Assembly (NCBI RefSeq): GCF_002930645.1
Contig: NZ_PSNW01000011.1
Coordinates: forward strand, 1 to 64,000
Direction of reading: 5' to 3'
DNA length: 64,000 bases
Source: Solimonas fluminis
GTDB taxonomy: Bacteria; Pseudomonadota; Gammaproteobacteria; Nevskiales; Nevskiaceae
Positions 49,948-57,835 of the stretch are shown here, piece after piece. The notes beneath the pieces are model-generated. The model worked only from the letters and a program-made list of their open reading frames with translations, searched no databases and was not told the DNA's origin. Positions within the stretch are counted from its first letter, which is position 1; each line of letters starts with the position of its first letter. Position numbers and translations under genes: made by a program.

Positions 49948-51144
49948 TCAGGCGGCGAGCTTCTCCACCCACCCGTCGACCCACTGCGGCAGGATCCGTT
50001 GCCGGTTGCGGCCGGCGTAGCGCGCCGCAAAACGGCGCGCGGCCTGATGCAGCGTGGGATCGTCCAGCAGGCGCTGCAGCGCAGGGCCGAAGGAATCGGG
50101 CTGGTCCGGAGCCAGCACCAGGCCGGCCCCGAAGGATGCGACCCGCTCGGCCAGCAGGCGCTGCTCCATCTGGAAGTGCTGGATCAGGCACGGCTTGCCG
50201 GCGAGCAGCGCCTCGGCCACGGCACCGTGGGAGCCGGAGCCGACGAAGGCGTCGCAGCTCTCCATGGCCTGCCGCAACCAGACATTGCGGTCCAGGATAC
50301 GCAGTCCCGGACGCTCGAAGTGGGCCACGGTGGCGCGCGGCAGGTCGGCCAGCCGCACGAGCACCTGGGCAGGGGCCGCCTGCAACGCGGCCAGCAGCGA
50401 CTCCAGGCCGTCTCCCGCACGCAGGTAGGCCAGCAGGCGCGGCCCCCGGGTCTTGCCCCAGTCCACGGCCAGGCCGGAGGAGAAATCCGGCAGGCCGATG
50501 TAGTTGGCCTCGCGCACGCTGCCGTAGTGGTCGAGTTCGGGATAGGTCTTCAGGCCCAGTTCCACCCCGCTGAACAGGGACTGGAGATTCGGCAGCGGCT
50601 CGGCGCGGAGCGCGGCCAGCGCCTCGTTGACCACCAGGAGCACCCGGGCCTCGTTGTCGCGCAGGCGTTCCTCGCGAGCGGGGATCGTGGGATAGGCGGG
50701 AAATGGATTGTGCAGCGGCGGCAGGCTGAAGCCGGTGCCCAGCGCCGCCGCCGGCAACCGCAGCACGCGTGCGGCCAGCAGCGCGGTGGGGGCGTGATCC
50801 ACCAGCAGGGCCTGGGCGCTGCTGAACTGCAGCAGCGAGCACCAGGCGCGCAGGCGGCCGGCGAGAGCCACCGGGCTGTGCCAGCCGCAGTCGTGGAGCA
50901 GGCTGGCGTAGCTGGCCTGCAGGCGCACCGCCTGCGGGCCGGCCATGCCGGTGGGAGCGGGCAGGATGGACGCATGGCGATGCAGGCCCAGCGTCTCGGC
51001 CATCTCGGGCTGGTGCGTCGCCAGCAGGCAAGACTGCCCTCGGCTGGCAAGATGGGCCGCGATCGCGCCGAGCGGCGCGAGATGACCCTGGCCATGCCCC
51101 AATTCGGCGGCGAGCAGGATCGGGGGCAGGCCCTGGCGATTCAT
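49948..51144 (-). CDS. MGT/UGT-like glycosyltransferase, 398 aa
   Basis: The N-terminus (ILLAAELGHGQGHLAPLGAIAAHLASRGQ) and the C-terminal donor-site region are typical of GT-B glycosyltransferases of the MGT type. The C-terminal markers are SCDAFVGSGSHGAVAEALLAGKPCLIQHFQMEQRLLAERV and GAGLVL. It would transfer a sugar from a nucleotide-sugar donor; the acceptor is unknown. The HPQQ-like donor motif is replaced by HFQMEQ. The ATG overlaps the GNAT stop in ATGA. It is the last gene of the ATP-grasp/GNAT/glycosyltransferase operon, and no terminator is obvious. Confidence 0.82.
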   Translation of the reverse strand: MNRQGLPPILLAAELGHGQGHLAPLGAIAAHLASRGQSCLLATHQPEMAETLGLHRHASILPAPTGMAGPQAVRLQASYASLLHDCGWHSPVALAGRLRAWCSLLQFSSAQALLVDHAPTALLAARVLRLPAAALGTGFSLPPLHNPFPAYPTIPAREERLRDNEARVLLVVNEALAALRAEPLPNLQSLFSGVELGLKTYPELDHYGSVREANYIGLPDFSSGLAVDWGKTRGPRLLAYLRAGDGLESLLAALQAAPAQVLVRLADLPRATVAHFERPGLRILDRNVWLRQAMESCDAFVGSGSHGAVAEALLAGKPCLIQHFQMEQRLLAERVASFGAGLVLAPDQPDSFGPALQRLLDDPTLHQAARRFAARYAGRNRQRILPQWVDGWVEKLAA

Positions 51145-52154
51145 GCGGCGGCGGCGACGGCGCACGCCCTGACGCGCGCCTGCTCGCGAAACTGATGCTC
51201 GGCGATACGACGGGCGAGCGGGTTGAGCAGCGCCAGCGCGGTGGGCTCGATGGGCTGAGCCAGCCACTGCAGGCGCAGGCCCGGCCCCTCGCGGAAGGCC
51301 TCCGGCGTGATCGTGGAGAAGAAGAACCCCTGGGCTTCCGCCAGTTCGCAGAGCAGGCTGGCGCCGGGCTGGGCCAACGGCAGTTCCAGATGCGCGCAGG
51401 CCACCCCGGGATCGGCCTGGAGGCGCGTGATGGCGGCCAGCAACTGCGCGGCGCTGTCGCTACCGATGCGCGGAACCGCAAGGACCCAGGAGCGCAGGCC
51501 CTGGTCATGCGTCGCGTGCAGCCTGCTCAGGCCGCTGGCGGGGCTTTCCTCCTCGAAGCTGACGGGGCAGCACAACCGTCCGAGGATTTCCGCGGTGATT
51601 GCATGATGCCGCGCGGGCAGCCGGCAGGCGGTGGAGGCGGCGTCCGGCGGCAGCGGGCGGGCATAACGGACGAAGCTCTGGCGCGTACCGCCGATGCCCG
51701 GCCACAGTCCCAGCGCGATGCCACAGGGCACGAGTTGCGCGTTCTCGGTGAAGCGCTGCGAGATGCAGACGGCCTCCGGGGACTCCGCAACCGGGGCCAG
51801 GACTTCCCCCCAGAGGCCGCGCCTGCCCTGCTCCCGCGCCCAGGCGGCGAGCAGGCGGCGCATGTCGTCGGCAATGCCTTGGCGGCGCAGCGACGGCCGC
51901 ACCATCAGCACGCCGAGCTCGGCTGTCCGCCCATAGGGCGAAGGCTCCAGCGCCGCCAGGCCGGCGACCTCGCCGGAGGACGGCAGCAGGGCCAGCGCGA
52001 ACACCAGCCGGGCATCGGCGATCGCCTGCGCAAGCTCCGCGGGGGCGTAGAGCAGGCGGATCGGATAGCTCTCGCCGCGCACGGCACGCACGCAGGCGGT
52101 GATGTCCGCCGCATCCTGCGGCGCGGCCAGCCGGAACTCCGGCGTCTCGGTCAC
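51141..52154 (-). CDS. GNAT-family acetyltransferase with extra C-terminal domain, 337 aa
   Basis: Residues 1 to about 170 form a GNAT fold: FRLAAPQDAADITACV, then LGVLMVRPSLRRQGIADDMRRLL, where RRQGIA is the acetyl-CoA pyrophosphate loop. The remaining 165 residues look like a second, degenerate GNAT-like half (HLELPLAQPGASLLCELAEAQGFFF) with no R/Q-x-x-G-x-G/A loop. The substrate is unknown. ATGA overlaps connect it to both neighbours, so the three proteins are made together. Confidence 0.75.
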   Translation of the reverse strand: MTETPEFRLAAPQDAADITACVRAVRGESYPIRLLYAPAELAQAIADARLVFALALLPSSGEVAGLAALEPSPYGRTAELGVLMVRPSLRRQGIADDMRRLLAAWAREQGRRGLWGEVLAPVAESPEAVCISQRFTENAQLVPCGIALGLWPGIGGTRQSFVRYARPLPPDAASTACRLPARHHAITAEILGRLCCPVSFEEESPASGLSRLHATHDQGLRSWVLAVPRIGSDSAAQLLAAITRLQADPGVACAHLELPLAQPGASLLCELAEAQGFFFSTITPEAFREGPGLRLQWLAQPIEPTALALLNPLARRIAEHQFREQARVRACAVAAAA

Positions 52155-53110
52155 GGCCGGCTCCGGCGCCCGCCCTGGGCGACCAGTGCCTTTGCGAGAT
52201 CGGACCAGCGGGCATCGGTGGACTCCTCACCGTCGCTGTCGATGGACTGCATGGCTTCGAGATAGCGCTCGGCGAAGGCGTGGTGGAAATGGCGAACGCT
52301 TTCCGGGTATGCCTGCGGGGCCCGCATGATCTGCGGATTGGTGTTGATCTCCCAGACCTGGAGGCGGCCGTCGCGGCCCACCGCGTAGTCGATGCGGCCG
52401 TAGTGGATCTGCGCGCGGGCGAACAGGTCGCGCAGCTCGGACTCGTGTGGATTGGCCTGGCAGTAGTCGCGGGCCTCCGCGCGATGCGCCGGCTCCAGCA
52501 GGTCCATGTCCTTCAGCATCCACTTGCGGCTGAACAGCACATGCCGCGGGATGATGCGATCGCCGATGCGGAAGGCGGAATACTTGCGGTAGATGCCGCC
52601 CGTGTCGGCGGTGTCGCACATCTCCACCACCAGCAGCTCCGACAGCGCGTGCCCGGACAGCACCGCCTGCAGCAGCGCCTCGCGCACCGACTGCAGGTCG
52701 TGGAGCAGCGGGCTCTGCGCGCCGCTGTGCTCCTTCTCCTGCCGGATGAAGACGGGATAGCGCCAGGGCTCGCCGGCGGTGTCGGCGCGGAAGGCGCGGA
52801 AGTCGTTCCTGCCGTCCTTGTGCAAGGCATCGAGCAGTTCCAGCCGGCGCAGGCTGCGCTCCGGATGGTTGAGCATGCGGCAGCCGCTGTCCTGCAGCCG
52901 CGCCCAGACCCTGCCCAGGATCTTGCGCGGCAGTGCGTCGAGCCGCTCCAGGTCGGAGAAGATGTAGCTGCCCTGGGGCATGACCGGCATGCGCGTCAGC
53001 AGCTCGTAGGGCATGACCACCATGCGCTTGCGCAGGGACGCGCCCCACTCGCCGCGCAGGTGTTCGCTGACGGTGTAGGCGTGGGGTGCAGTGACCAGAT
53101 ACCAGATCAT
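52151..53110 (-). CDS. ATP-grasp-like ligase, 319 aa
   Basis: The C-terminal half carries the ATP-grasp metal-binding pattern: RIDYAVGRDGRLQVWEINTNPQI (residues about 240-262), with Asp, Glu and Asn in the usual spacing. Upstream lie YPVFIRQEKEHSGAQSPLL and SELLVVEMCDT, which match the nucleotide-binding strand region. ATP-grasp enzymes join a carboxylate to an amine or thiol; the substrates here are unknown. It is the first gene of a three-gene operon and is preceded at 73 bases by the 39-bp element shared with the autotransporter. AGGAG lies before the ATG. Confidence 0.78.
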   Translation of the reverse strand: MIWYLVTAPHAYTVSEHLRGEWGASLRKRMVVMPYELLTRMPVMPQGSYIFSDLERLDALPRKILGRVWARLQDSGCRMLNHPERSLRRLELLDALHKDGRNDFRAFRADTAGEPWRYPVFIRQEKEHSGAQSPLLHDLQSVREALLQAVLSGHALSELLVVEMCDTADTGGIYRKYSAFRIGDRIIPRHVLFSRKWMLKDMDLLEPAHRAEARDYCQANPHESELRDLFARAQIHYGRIDYAVGRDGRLQVWEINTNPQIMRAPQAYPESVRHFHHAFAERYLEAMQSIDSDGEESTDARWSDLAKALVAQGGRRSRP

Positions 53111-53183
53111 GGGCGGCTCCTGGGGCGTTGACGGACGTCCCGCATCGATGGCGTGGGCACCATGTTCCGCCCGCTCGGAGCCG

Positions 53184-53222
53184 CGCGGTATCCGAGATTG
53201 GGACTACGACTTTGGTCGTAGG
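53184..53222 (-). promoter_or_regulatory. 39-bp shared promoter element upstream of the ATP-grasp operon
   Basis: On the minus strand it contains the perfect dyad CTACGACCAAAGTCGTAG (7-bp arms around CAAA), then CCC and CGGATACCGCG. It matches 49551-49589 at 32 of 39 positions. Here the dyad is more symmetrical, suggesting a stronger binding site. Confidence 0.7.
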
Positions 53223-53232
53223 AAACGAAAGG

Positions 53233-53301
53233 GGCGCCCGCCCATCCCGGCACGGGCGCCTCTCCAGCGCGGTGAACGGCGGCCGATCCGGCCGCCGTTC
53301 A
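53233..53301 (-). terminator. Double hairpin after the OprP-like porin
   Basis: On the minus strand a perfect 12-bp hairpin (TGAACGGCGGCC arm, 53273-53301) includes the porin stop codon. A second, GGCGCCCG/CGGGCGCC (53233-53260), is followed by CCCTTTCGTTTCC. Together they probably end the porin transcript, although the T-run is weak. Confidence 0.6.
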
Positions 53302-54618
53302 GATCGCCAGCTGCAGGCGCATCTGGAAGATCGCCGGCTCCTTGTCGTTGAGCGCCGCCGACGCGCCGGTGCGGCCGTTCGCGTCCAGCACCTTGATGGC
53401 GTTGAAGCTGATGCGGGTGAACGGCGTCAGGTACCAGTTCAGCGCCAGCGCGGCGTTGTCCTCGGTGCCGCCGCGGACGGCCTTGTCCTCCAGGTCCACG
53501 GTGCTGTAGCGCGCCGCCAGCTCGAAGGCGCCCCAGCCGGCATCCTTGCCGAAGTTGTTCGCCGGACGCACGCCTTCGAAGACGCCGCGGTCCGCCTTGT
53601 AGCGGCGGCCCTCGCCGGTCAGGGTCCAGGCGAGCTGGGCGTAGCCGCCGGAGAAGCTCAGGGAGGAATCCGTCTTGCGGTCCAGTTGCACGAAGCTGTA
53701 TTCCGCCTGGGCGGAGAACGCGCCCTGCTGCCAGGCCAGTTCCAGCCCCTTCACCTGGATCAGGTCCACGGCGGCAATGTTGCCGGTGCTGACCAGGCGC
53801 TGGGCATTGGGCACCTGGTTGGATTCCGGCTTGAAGGCGAAGGCGACCGTGCCGCCGGTGGCCCCCGCAGCGGTGTCCTGGGTGGGATTGCGGACCTGGA
53901 TCGCCGCGCCCAGGTGCAGCACCTGCTTCTCCGACAGGACCGGCGCCCAGCTGACGCGTCCGACGCCGCTGAAGCTCTCGTCGCCGGCCTGCGCGGTGGC
54001 CACCGGCTCGCCGAAGACACCCAGCGCCGCCGTCCAGTGGGCACCCGAGGTGCTGACCATCAGGCCCGGCGCGCGCGAGGGCACGAAGCCCCAGGACATG
54101 GCGCGCTCCATGAAGGCCACGCTCTTGTCCGCCGCCAGGGCATCCATGCCGAAGGGCACCTTGAAGTTGCCGGCGGTGACCGTCAGCGGCTTGTAGCCGT
54201 TGTAGGCGACGAAGGCGTCGGTGACGCCGGTGGTGCCGGCGAACTCGTACTCCGCGCGATAGCTCCAGTCCTTCAGGAAGCTGCCGCCCACCGAGAGGCG
54301 CGAACGGCGCATCTCGCTGCCGTCCGGCAGGTCGTAGCCCGCCTCGTCCTGGTAGACGGCGAAGTCGAGCTGCTGCAGCGTGCCGACCTGGACGCTGGCG
54401 GTGCCGTCGCCGGACAGCACGCGGAAGCCGTCGTCCGTACTCACCGTGGGTGCGTTCTTGCGCGAGGCCTTGAGCTTCTCGTATTCCTCCAGGCTGATCA
54501 CGCCCTTCTGCGCGAGGGTTTCGAGCAGTTCGTCGGCAGCGGAGGCGATGGGGGCGGCAGCCAGCAAGGAAAAAGCGCACAGCGCGGCAAGGCCGGCCGG
54601 GAAACGTTGACTCATCAC
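53299..54618 (-). CDS. OprO/OprP-family (phosphate-selective-type) porin, 439 aa
   Basis: A signal peptide (cleavage after ASA) is followed by a short coiled coil near residues 30-52 (LLETLAQKGVISLEEYEKLK), a feature of the OprP family. The rest is beta-barrel, with RRSRLSVGGSFLKDWSYRAEYEFAG, VPFGMDALAADKSVAFMERA and a C-terminal end RLQLAI. OprO/P porins pass phosphate or polyphosphate. Here the gene is divergent from modABC, with a ModE box in the shared 87-base promoter, so molybdate or a similar oxyanion is a plausible substrate. The start may be the ATG at 54618 or the next codon. Confidence 0.88.
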   Translation of the reverse strand: MMSQRFPAGLAALCAFSLLAAAPIASAADELLETLAQKGVISLEEYEKLKASRKNAPTVSTDDGFRVLSGDGTASVQVGTLQQLDFAVYQDEAGYDLPDGSEMRRSRLSVGGSFLKDWSYRAEYEFAGTTGVTDAFVAYNGYKPLTVTAGNFKVPFGMDALAADKSVAFMERAMSWGFVPSRAPGLMVSTSGAHWTAALGVFGEPVATAQAGDESFSGVGRVSWAPVLSEKQVLHLGAAIQVRNPTQDTAAGATGGTVAFAFKPESNQVPNAQRLVSTGNIAAVDLIQVKGLELAWQQGAFSAQAEYSFVQLDRKTDSSLSFSGGYAQLAWTLTGEGRRYKADRGVFEGVRPANNFGKDAGWGAFELAARYSTVDLEDKAVRGGTEDNAALALNWYLTPFTRISFNAIKVLDANGRTGASAALNDKEPAIFQMRLQLAI

Positions 54619-54650
54619 GAAAACTCCCTGGGTTCTGATTGACAGTCGGT

Positions 54651-54678
54651 ATCGTTATATAGAACGCTATATATCGAC
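54651..54678. promoter_or_regulatory. ModE box between the porin and modABC
   Basis: ATCGTTATATA-GAACGC-TATATATCGAC matches the ModE operator pattern ATCGnTATATA-N6-TATATAnCGAT in both half-sites, with the right spacing. It lies 33 bases upstream of the porin start and 28 bases upstream of modA, so molybdate-loaded ModE could repress both directions. The modE gene is at 58712-59524. Confidence 0.88.
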
Positions 54679-54705
54679 ATCTCCGCAAGCCCCCGGGTAT
54701 CCGCC

Positions 54706-55470
54706 ATGCGCCTCCAGGCAAAACTGCTGTCGTCCCTGCTGCTGCTCGTCTCCTCCGCTGCCTTCGCCGACCCGGCGCGGGTGTATGCCGCCGCCAGTCT
54801 GACCAACGCGGTGACCGACATCGGCGCGGCCTGGCAGAAGGCCGGACACGAGCCGCCGGTGCTGGTGTTCGGCGCCTCCTCGGCGCTGGCCAAGCAGGTG
54901 GAGGCCGGCGCGCCGGCCGACGTCTTCATGTCCGCCGACCTGAACTGGATGGACTACCTGGAGCAGCGCGGCAAGCTTGCCGCCGGCAGCCGCAGTTCCC
55001 TGCTCGGCAACACCCTGGTGCTGATCGCGCCCAAGGGCAAGGCCCCCGAGGTGAAGATGGAGCGCGGCTTCGACCTGGCCGGCGCCTTCAAGGGCAAGCT
55101 CTGCACCGGCGAGCCGGGCGCAGTGCCGGTGGGCATCTACGCCAAGGAAGCGTTGGCCTCGCTGGGCTGGTGGGACAAGGTCTCCGGCCGCATCGTCGGC
55201 ACCGACGACGTGCGCACCGCGCTGGCCTTCGTCGAGCGCGGCGAATGCCCGCTGGGCATCGTCTACGCCACCGACGCGGCCATCAGCAGCAAGGTGGAGG
55301 TGGTGGCGAGCTTCCCCGCCGGCAGCCACAAGCCGGTGGTCTATCCGGTGGCCCTGGTGCAGGGCGGGCGTGCCGAGGGCGGCGAATTCCTGCAGTATGT
55401 GCGCAGTTCGCCCGACGCCGCGGCGATCTTCCGCAAATACGGCTTCACGCTGCTCGAATCCAAGCCCTGA
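54706..55470 (+). CDS. modA: Molybdate-binding periplasmic protein ModA, 254 aa
   Basis: A signal peptide ends near AFADP, followed by the ModA start RVYAAASLTNAVTDIGAAW. Oxyanion-binding segments FGASSALAKQVEAGAPADVFMSAD, GEPGAVPVGIYAKEAL and LGIVYATDA are intact. It delivers molybdate to ModBC in the periplasm. First gene of modABC, directly under the ModE box. Confidence 0.97.
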   Translation: MRLQAKLLSSLLLLVSSAAFADPARVYAAASLTNAVTDIGAAWQKAGHEPPVLVFGASSALAKQVEAGAPADVFMSADLNWMDYLEQRGKLAAGSRSSLLGNTLVLIAPKGKAPEVKMERGFDLAGAFKGKLCTGEPGAVPVGIYAKEALASLGWWDKVSGRIVGTDDVRTALAFVERGECPLGIVYATDAAISSKVEVVASFPAGSHKPVVYPVALVQGGRAEGGEFLQYVRSSPDAAAIFRKYGFTLLESKP

Positions 55471-55483
55471 GTCCCGGACCCGA

Positions 55484-56188
55484 GTGTTCTCGCCCGACGA
55501 ACTGACCGCGCTGTGGCTGTCCGCGAAAGTCGCGTTCTGGGCCACCCTGCTCTGCCTGCCTCCGGGGATCGGCCTGAGCTGGTGGCTGGCGCGCCGCGAC
55601 TCGCGCGGCAAGCTGGCGCTGGAAGTGCTGGTGCAGCTGCCGATGGTGCTGCCGCCGGTGGTGCCGGGCTACATCCTGCTCCTGCTGCTCGGCAACCAGG
55701 GGTTGATCGGGCGCTGGCTCAACGAGCAGTTCGGCGTCAGCATCGCTTTCACCTGGAAGGGCGCGGTGCTGGCCTCGGCGGTGATGGCCTTCCCGCTGAT
55801 GGTGCAGCCGGTGCGCCTGGCCTTCGCCATGATCGACCGCCGCCTGGAGCAGGCCGCCACCACGCTGGGCGCCCCACCCTGGCGCGTGTTCCTGAGCATC
55901 ACGCTGCCGCTGGCACTGCCCGGCATCATCGCGGGCCTGGTGCTCTGCTTCAGCCGCAGCCTCGGTGAATTCGGCGCGACCATGGCCTTCGTCGGCAGCA
56001 TTCCCGGCGAGACGCGCACGGTGCCGCTGGCCATCTACGGCTACACGCACGTGCCCGGTGGCGAGGAGGCGGCGCAGCGCCTGGCGATCCTGTCCATCGT
56101 GCTGGCCGGTGCCGCGCTGACGGCGGCACACATCATCAACCGGCGCGCAGAGCGCCTGCTGGGCTACCGTCCGCATGCTGAGCATTGA
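55484..56188 (+). CDS. modB: Molybdate ABC transporter permease ModB, 234 aa
   Basis: Five or so membrane helices, with the permease signature EQAATTLGAPPWRVFLSITLPLALPGIIAG, whose EAA loop contacts ModC. The GTG at 55484 gives the standard start FSPDELTALWLSAKVA; longer frames back into modA lack homology. The ribosome-binding site is weak, so translation may be coupled to modA (13-base gap). It overlaps modC by 14 bases. Confidence 0.96.
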   Translation: MFSPDELTALWLSAKVAFWATLLCLPPGIGLSWWLARRDSRGKLALEVLVQLPMVLPPVVPGYILLLLLGNQGLIGRWLNEQFGVSIAFTWKGAVLASAVMAFPLMVQPVRLAFAMIDRRLEQAATTLGAPPWRVFLSITLPLALPGIIAGLVLCFSRSLGEFGATMAFVGSIPGETRTVPLAIYGYTHVPGGEEAAQRLAILSIVLAGAALTAAHIINRRAERLLGYRPHAEH

Positions 56189-56819
56189 TCTCGACTTCCG
56201 CCGCGGCGCGTTCCGCCTGCAGGCCCGGGCCGAGATCGGCGCGGGTGTGACCGGCGTCTGCGGCCCCTCCGGCAGCGGCAAGAGCACGCTGCTGGCTTTG
56301 CTGGCCGGCCTGCTGAAGCCGCAGGCCGGCACGATCCGCTTCGATGGCAAGCTCCTGGCCGACGGACGTCACTGCGTGCCGGCCTGGCAACGGCATTTCG
56401 GCCTGGTGTTCCAGGATGGCCAGCTGTTCCCGCACCTGAGCGTGCGCGACAACCTGCTCTACGGCTACAAGCGCCTGGAACCGGCGCAGCGGCGCTTCGA
56501 GCTGCAGCCGGTGCTGGAGCTGCTGGAGATCGGCCCGCTGGTCACGCGCCGCCCGGCGCAACTCTCCGGCGGCGAGCGCCAGCGCGTGGCGCTGGGCCGC
56601 GCCCTGCTCTACTCGCCGCGCCTGCTGCTGCTGGATGAACCGCTGTCGTCGCTGGACGAACGCCTCAAGCAGCAGATCCTGCCCTTCCTGCGGCGGGTGA
56701 AGGAAGAAACGCGCCTGCCGATGCTCTACGTGACGCATGCTACCGCCGAGGTGGACTACCTGGCCGACCGCGTGATGCAGATGGAAGCAGGACAGTTGCG
56801 CGAGCCGGCGGTCGCCTGA
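56175..56819 (+). CDS. modC: Molybdate ABC transporter ATPase ModC, short form, 214 aa
   Basis: Walker A GPSGSGKSTLL, Q-loop FQDGQLFPHLSV, signature QLSGGERQRVALGRALL and Walker B LLLLDEPLSSLD are all present. The protein ends about 135 residues earlier than classical ModC. It lacks the C-terminal Mop/TOBE domain that senses molybdate, so trans-inhibition by molybdate should be absent. The stop is followed at 14 bases by the convergent LysR gene, and there is no sign of a frameshifted Mop remnant. ModE, with two Mop domains, is the only Mop protein of this cluster. Confidence 0.95.
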   Translation: MLSIDLDFRRGAFRLQARAEIGAGVTGVCGPSGSGKSTLLALLAGLLKPQAGTIRFDGKLLADGRHCVPAWQRHFGLVFQDGQLFPHLSVRDNLLYGYKRLEPAQRRFELQPVLELLEIGPLVTRRPAQLSGGERQRVALGRALLYSPRLLLLDEPLSSLDERLKQQILPFLRRVKEETRLPMLYVTHATAEVDYLADRVMQMEAGQLREPAVA

Positions 56820-56833
56820 GGCCGGAGCAGGCC

Positions 56834-57739
56834 TCAGGCGACCGCCGCGCTCACCAGTTCCTCCACCAGCGCGCGGCAGGCCGCCGAGAGGCGCCGGTGC
56901 GGTGCATAGATCACCGAGAAGGGACGACTGCCGCCGCGCAGTTGCGGCAGCACTTCCACCAGGCGTCCCTGGCGCAGGCGCTCCGCGGCGATGAAGTCGT
57001 AGGTCTGGCAGATGCCCAGGCCCTGCTCCGCCAGCGACACCACACCCAGGACATCGTCGGAAACCTGCAGCCGCGATGCCGGCGTCCACTGCAGCTCACG
57101 CCCGTCCTGCCGGAACAGCCAGGGACTGATGCGCCCCGTGCTCGGCAGCACGAACGGCAGGCAGGCATGCCGGCGCAACGCATCGAGGTCCTGGGGGCTG
57201 CCGGCCTGTTCCAGGTACTCCGGCGAGGCCACCAGGCAGAGCGCGGCGTCCTCGAGCTTGCGCGCCACCAGCCCGCTGTCCGGCAAGGAACCGAGCCGGA
57301 TCGCCAGGTCGAAGCCTTCCGCCACCAGGTCGACGTTGCGGTTGGTGATGTTCAACTCCACCTGCACCTGCGGATAGCGCTGCGTGAAGCGCCGCAGCAG
57401 GGGCGGCAGGCGGTAGTGACCGTAGGTGGTGGGCACGCTGAGGCGGACCCCGCCGCTGAGCTCGCTCTGCTGCCCCTGGATCGCCCGCTCAGCCTCGGCG
57501 ATCAGCGAAAAGGCTTGGCGCACCTGCTCCAGGTAGCCCCGCCCCGCCTCGGTCAGCCCCAGGCTGCGGGTGGTCCGGCGCAGCAACTGGACGCCCAGGC
57601 GCGCCTCGAGCCGGGTGATCGTGCGGCTCAGTACCGAGGGCGTGGTCGACAGCGCCACCGCGGCCGCGGTGAACGAGCCCTGCTCCACCACCGCGGCCAG
57701 GACCTCCACATCTCCCAGGTGCTCGAACTGCCGCCCCAT
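56834..57739 (-). CDS. LysR-family transcriptional regulator, 301 aa
   Basis: The N-terminal winged helix-turn-helix (LAAVVEQGSFTAAAVALSTTPSVLSRTITRLEARLGVQLL, residues about 12-51) and the substrate-binding domain match the CrgA/DmlR-like branch, with NITNRNVDLVAEGFDLAIRLG. It is divergent from the DJ-1/PfpI gene across 96 bases, so it probably controls that gene. The effector is unknown. Confidence 0.93.
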   Translation of the reverse strand: MGRQFEHLGDVEVLAAVVEQGSFTAAAVALSTTPSVLSRTITRLEARLGVQLLRRTTRSLGLTEAGRGYLEQVRQAFSLIAEAERAIQGQQSELSGGVRLSVPTTYGHYRLPPLLRRFTQRYPQVQVELNITNRNVDLVAEGFDLAIRLGSLPDSGLVARKLEDAALCLVASPEYLEQAGSPQDLDALRRHACLPFVLPSTGRISPWLFRQDGRELQWTPASRLQVSDDVLGVVSLAEQGLGICQTYDFIAAERLRQGRLVEVLPQLRGGSRPFSVIYAPHRRLSAACRALVEELVSAAVA

Positions 57740-57835
57740 TATTGCCTCCAGCGAACAGATATATGCCGATTATGGCCATTTATCGTCATGCCAGCCATCA
57801 ATAAAGTGTCGGCCTGTTCCACAACGGAGATTCCC
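57740..57835. promoter_or_regulatory. Divergent LysR/DJ-1 promoter region
   Basis: The AT-rich stretch ATATATGCCGATTATGGCCA (57768-57787 area) with half-sites ATGCC and GGCCAT around it is a likely LysR-type binding region shared by both genes. The exact operator is not certain. Confidence 0.4.
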
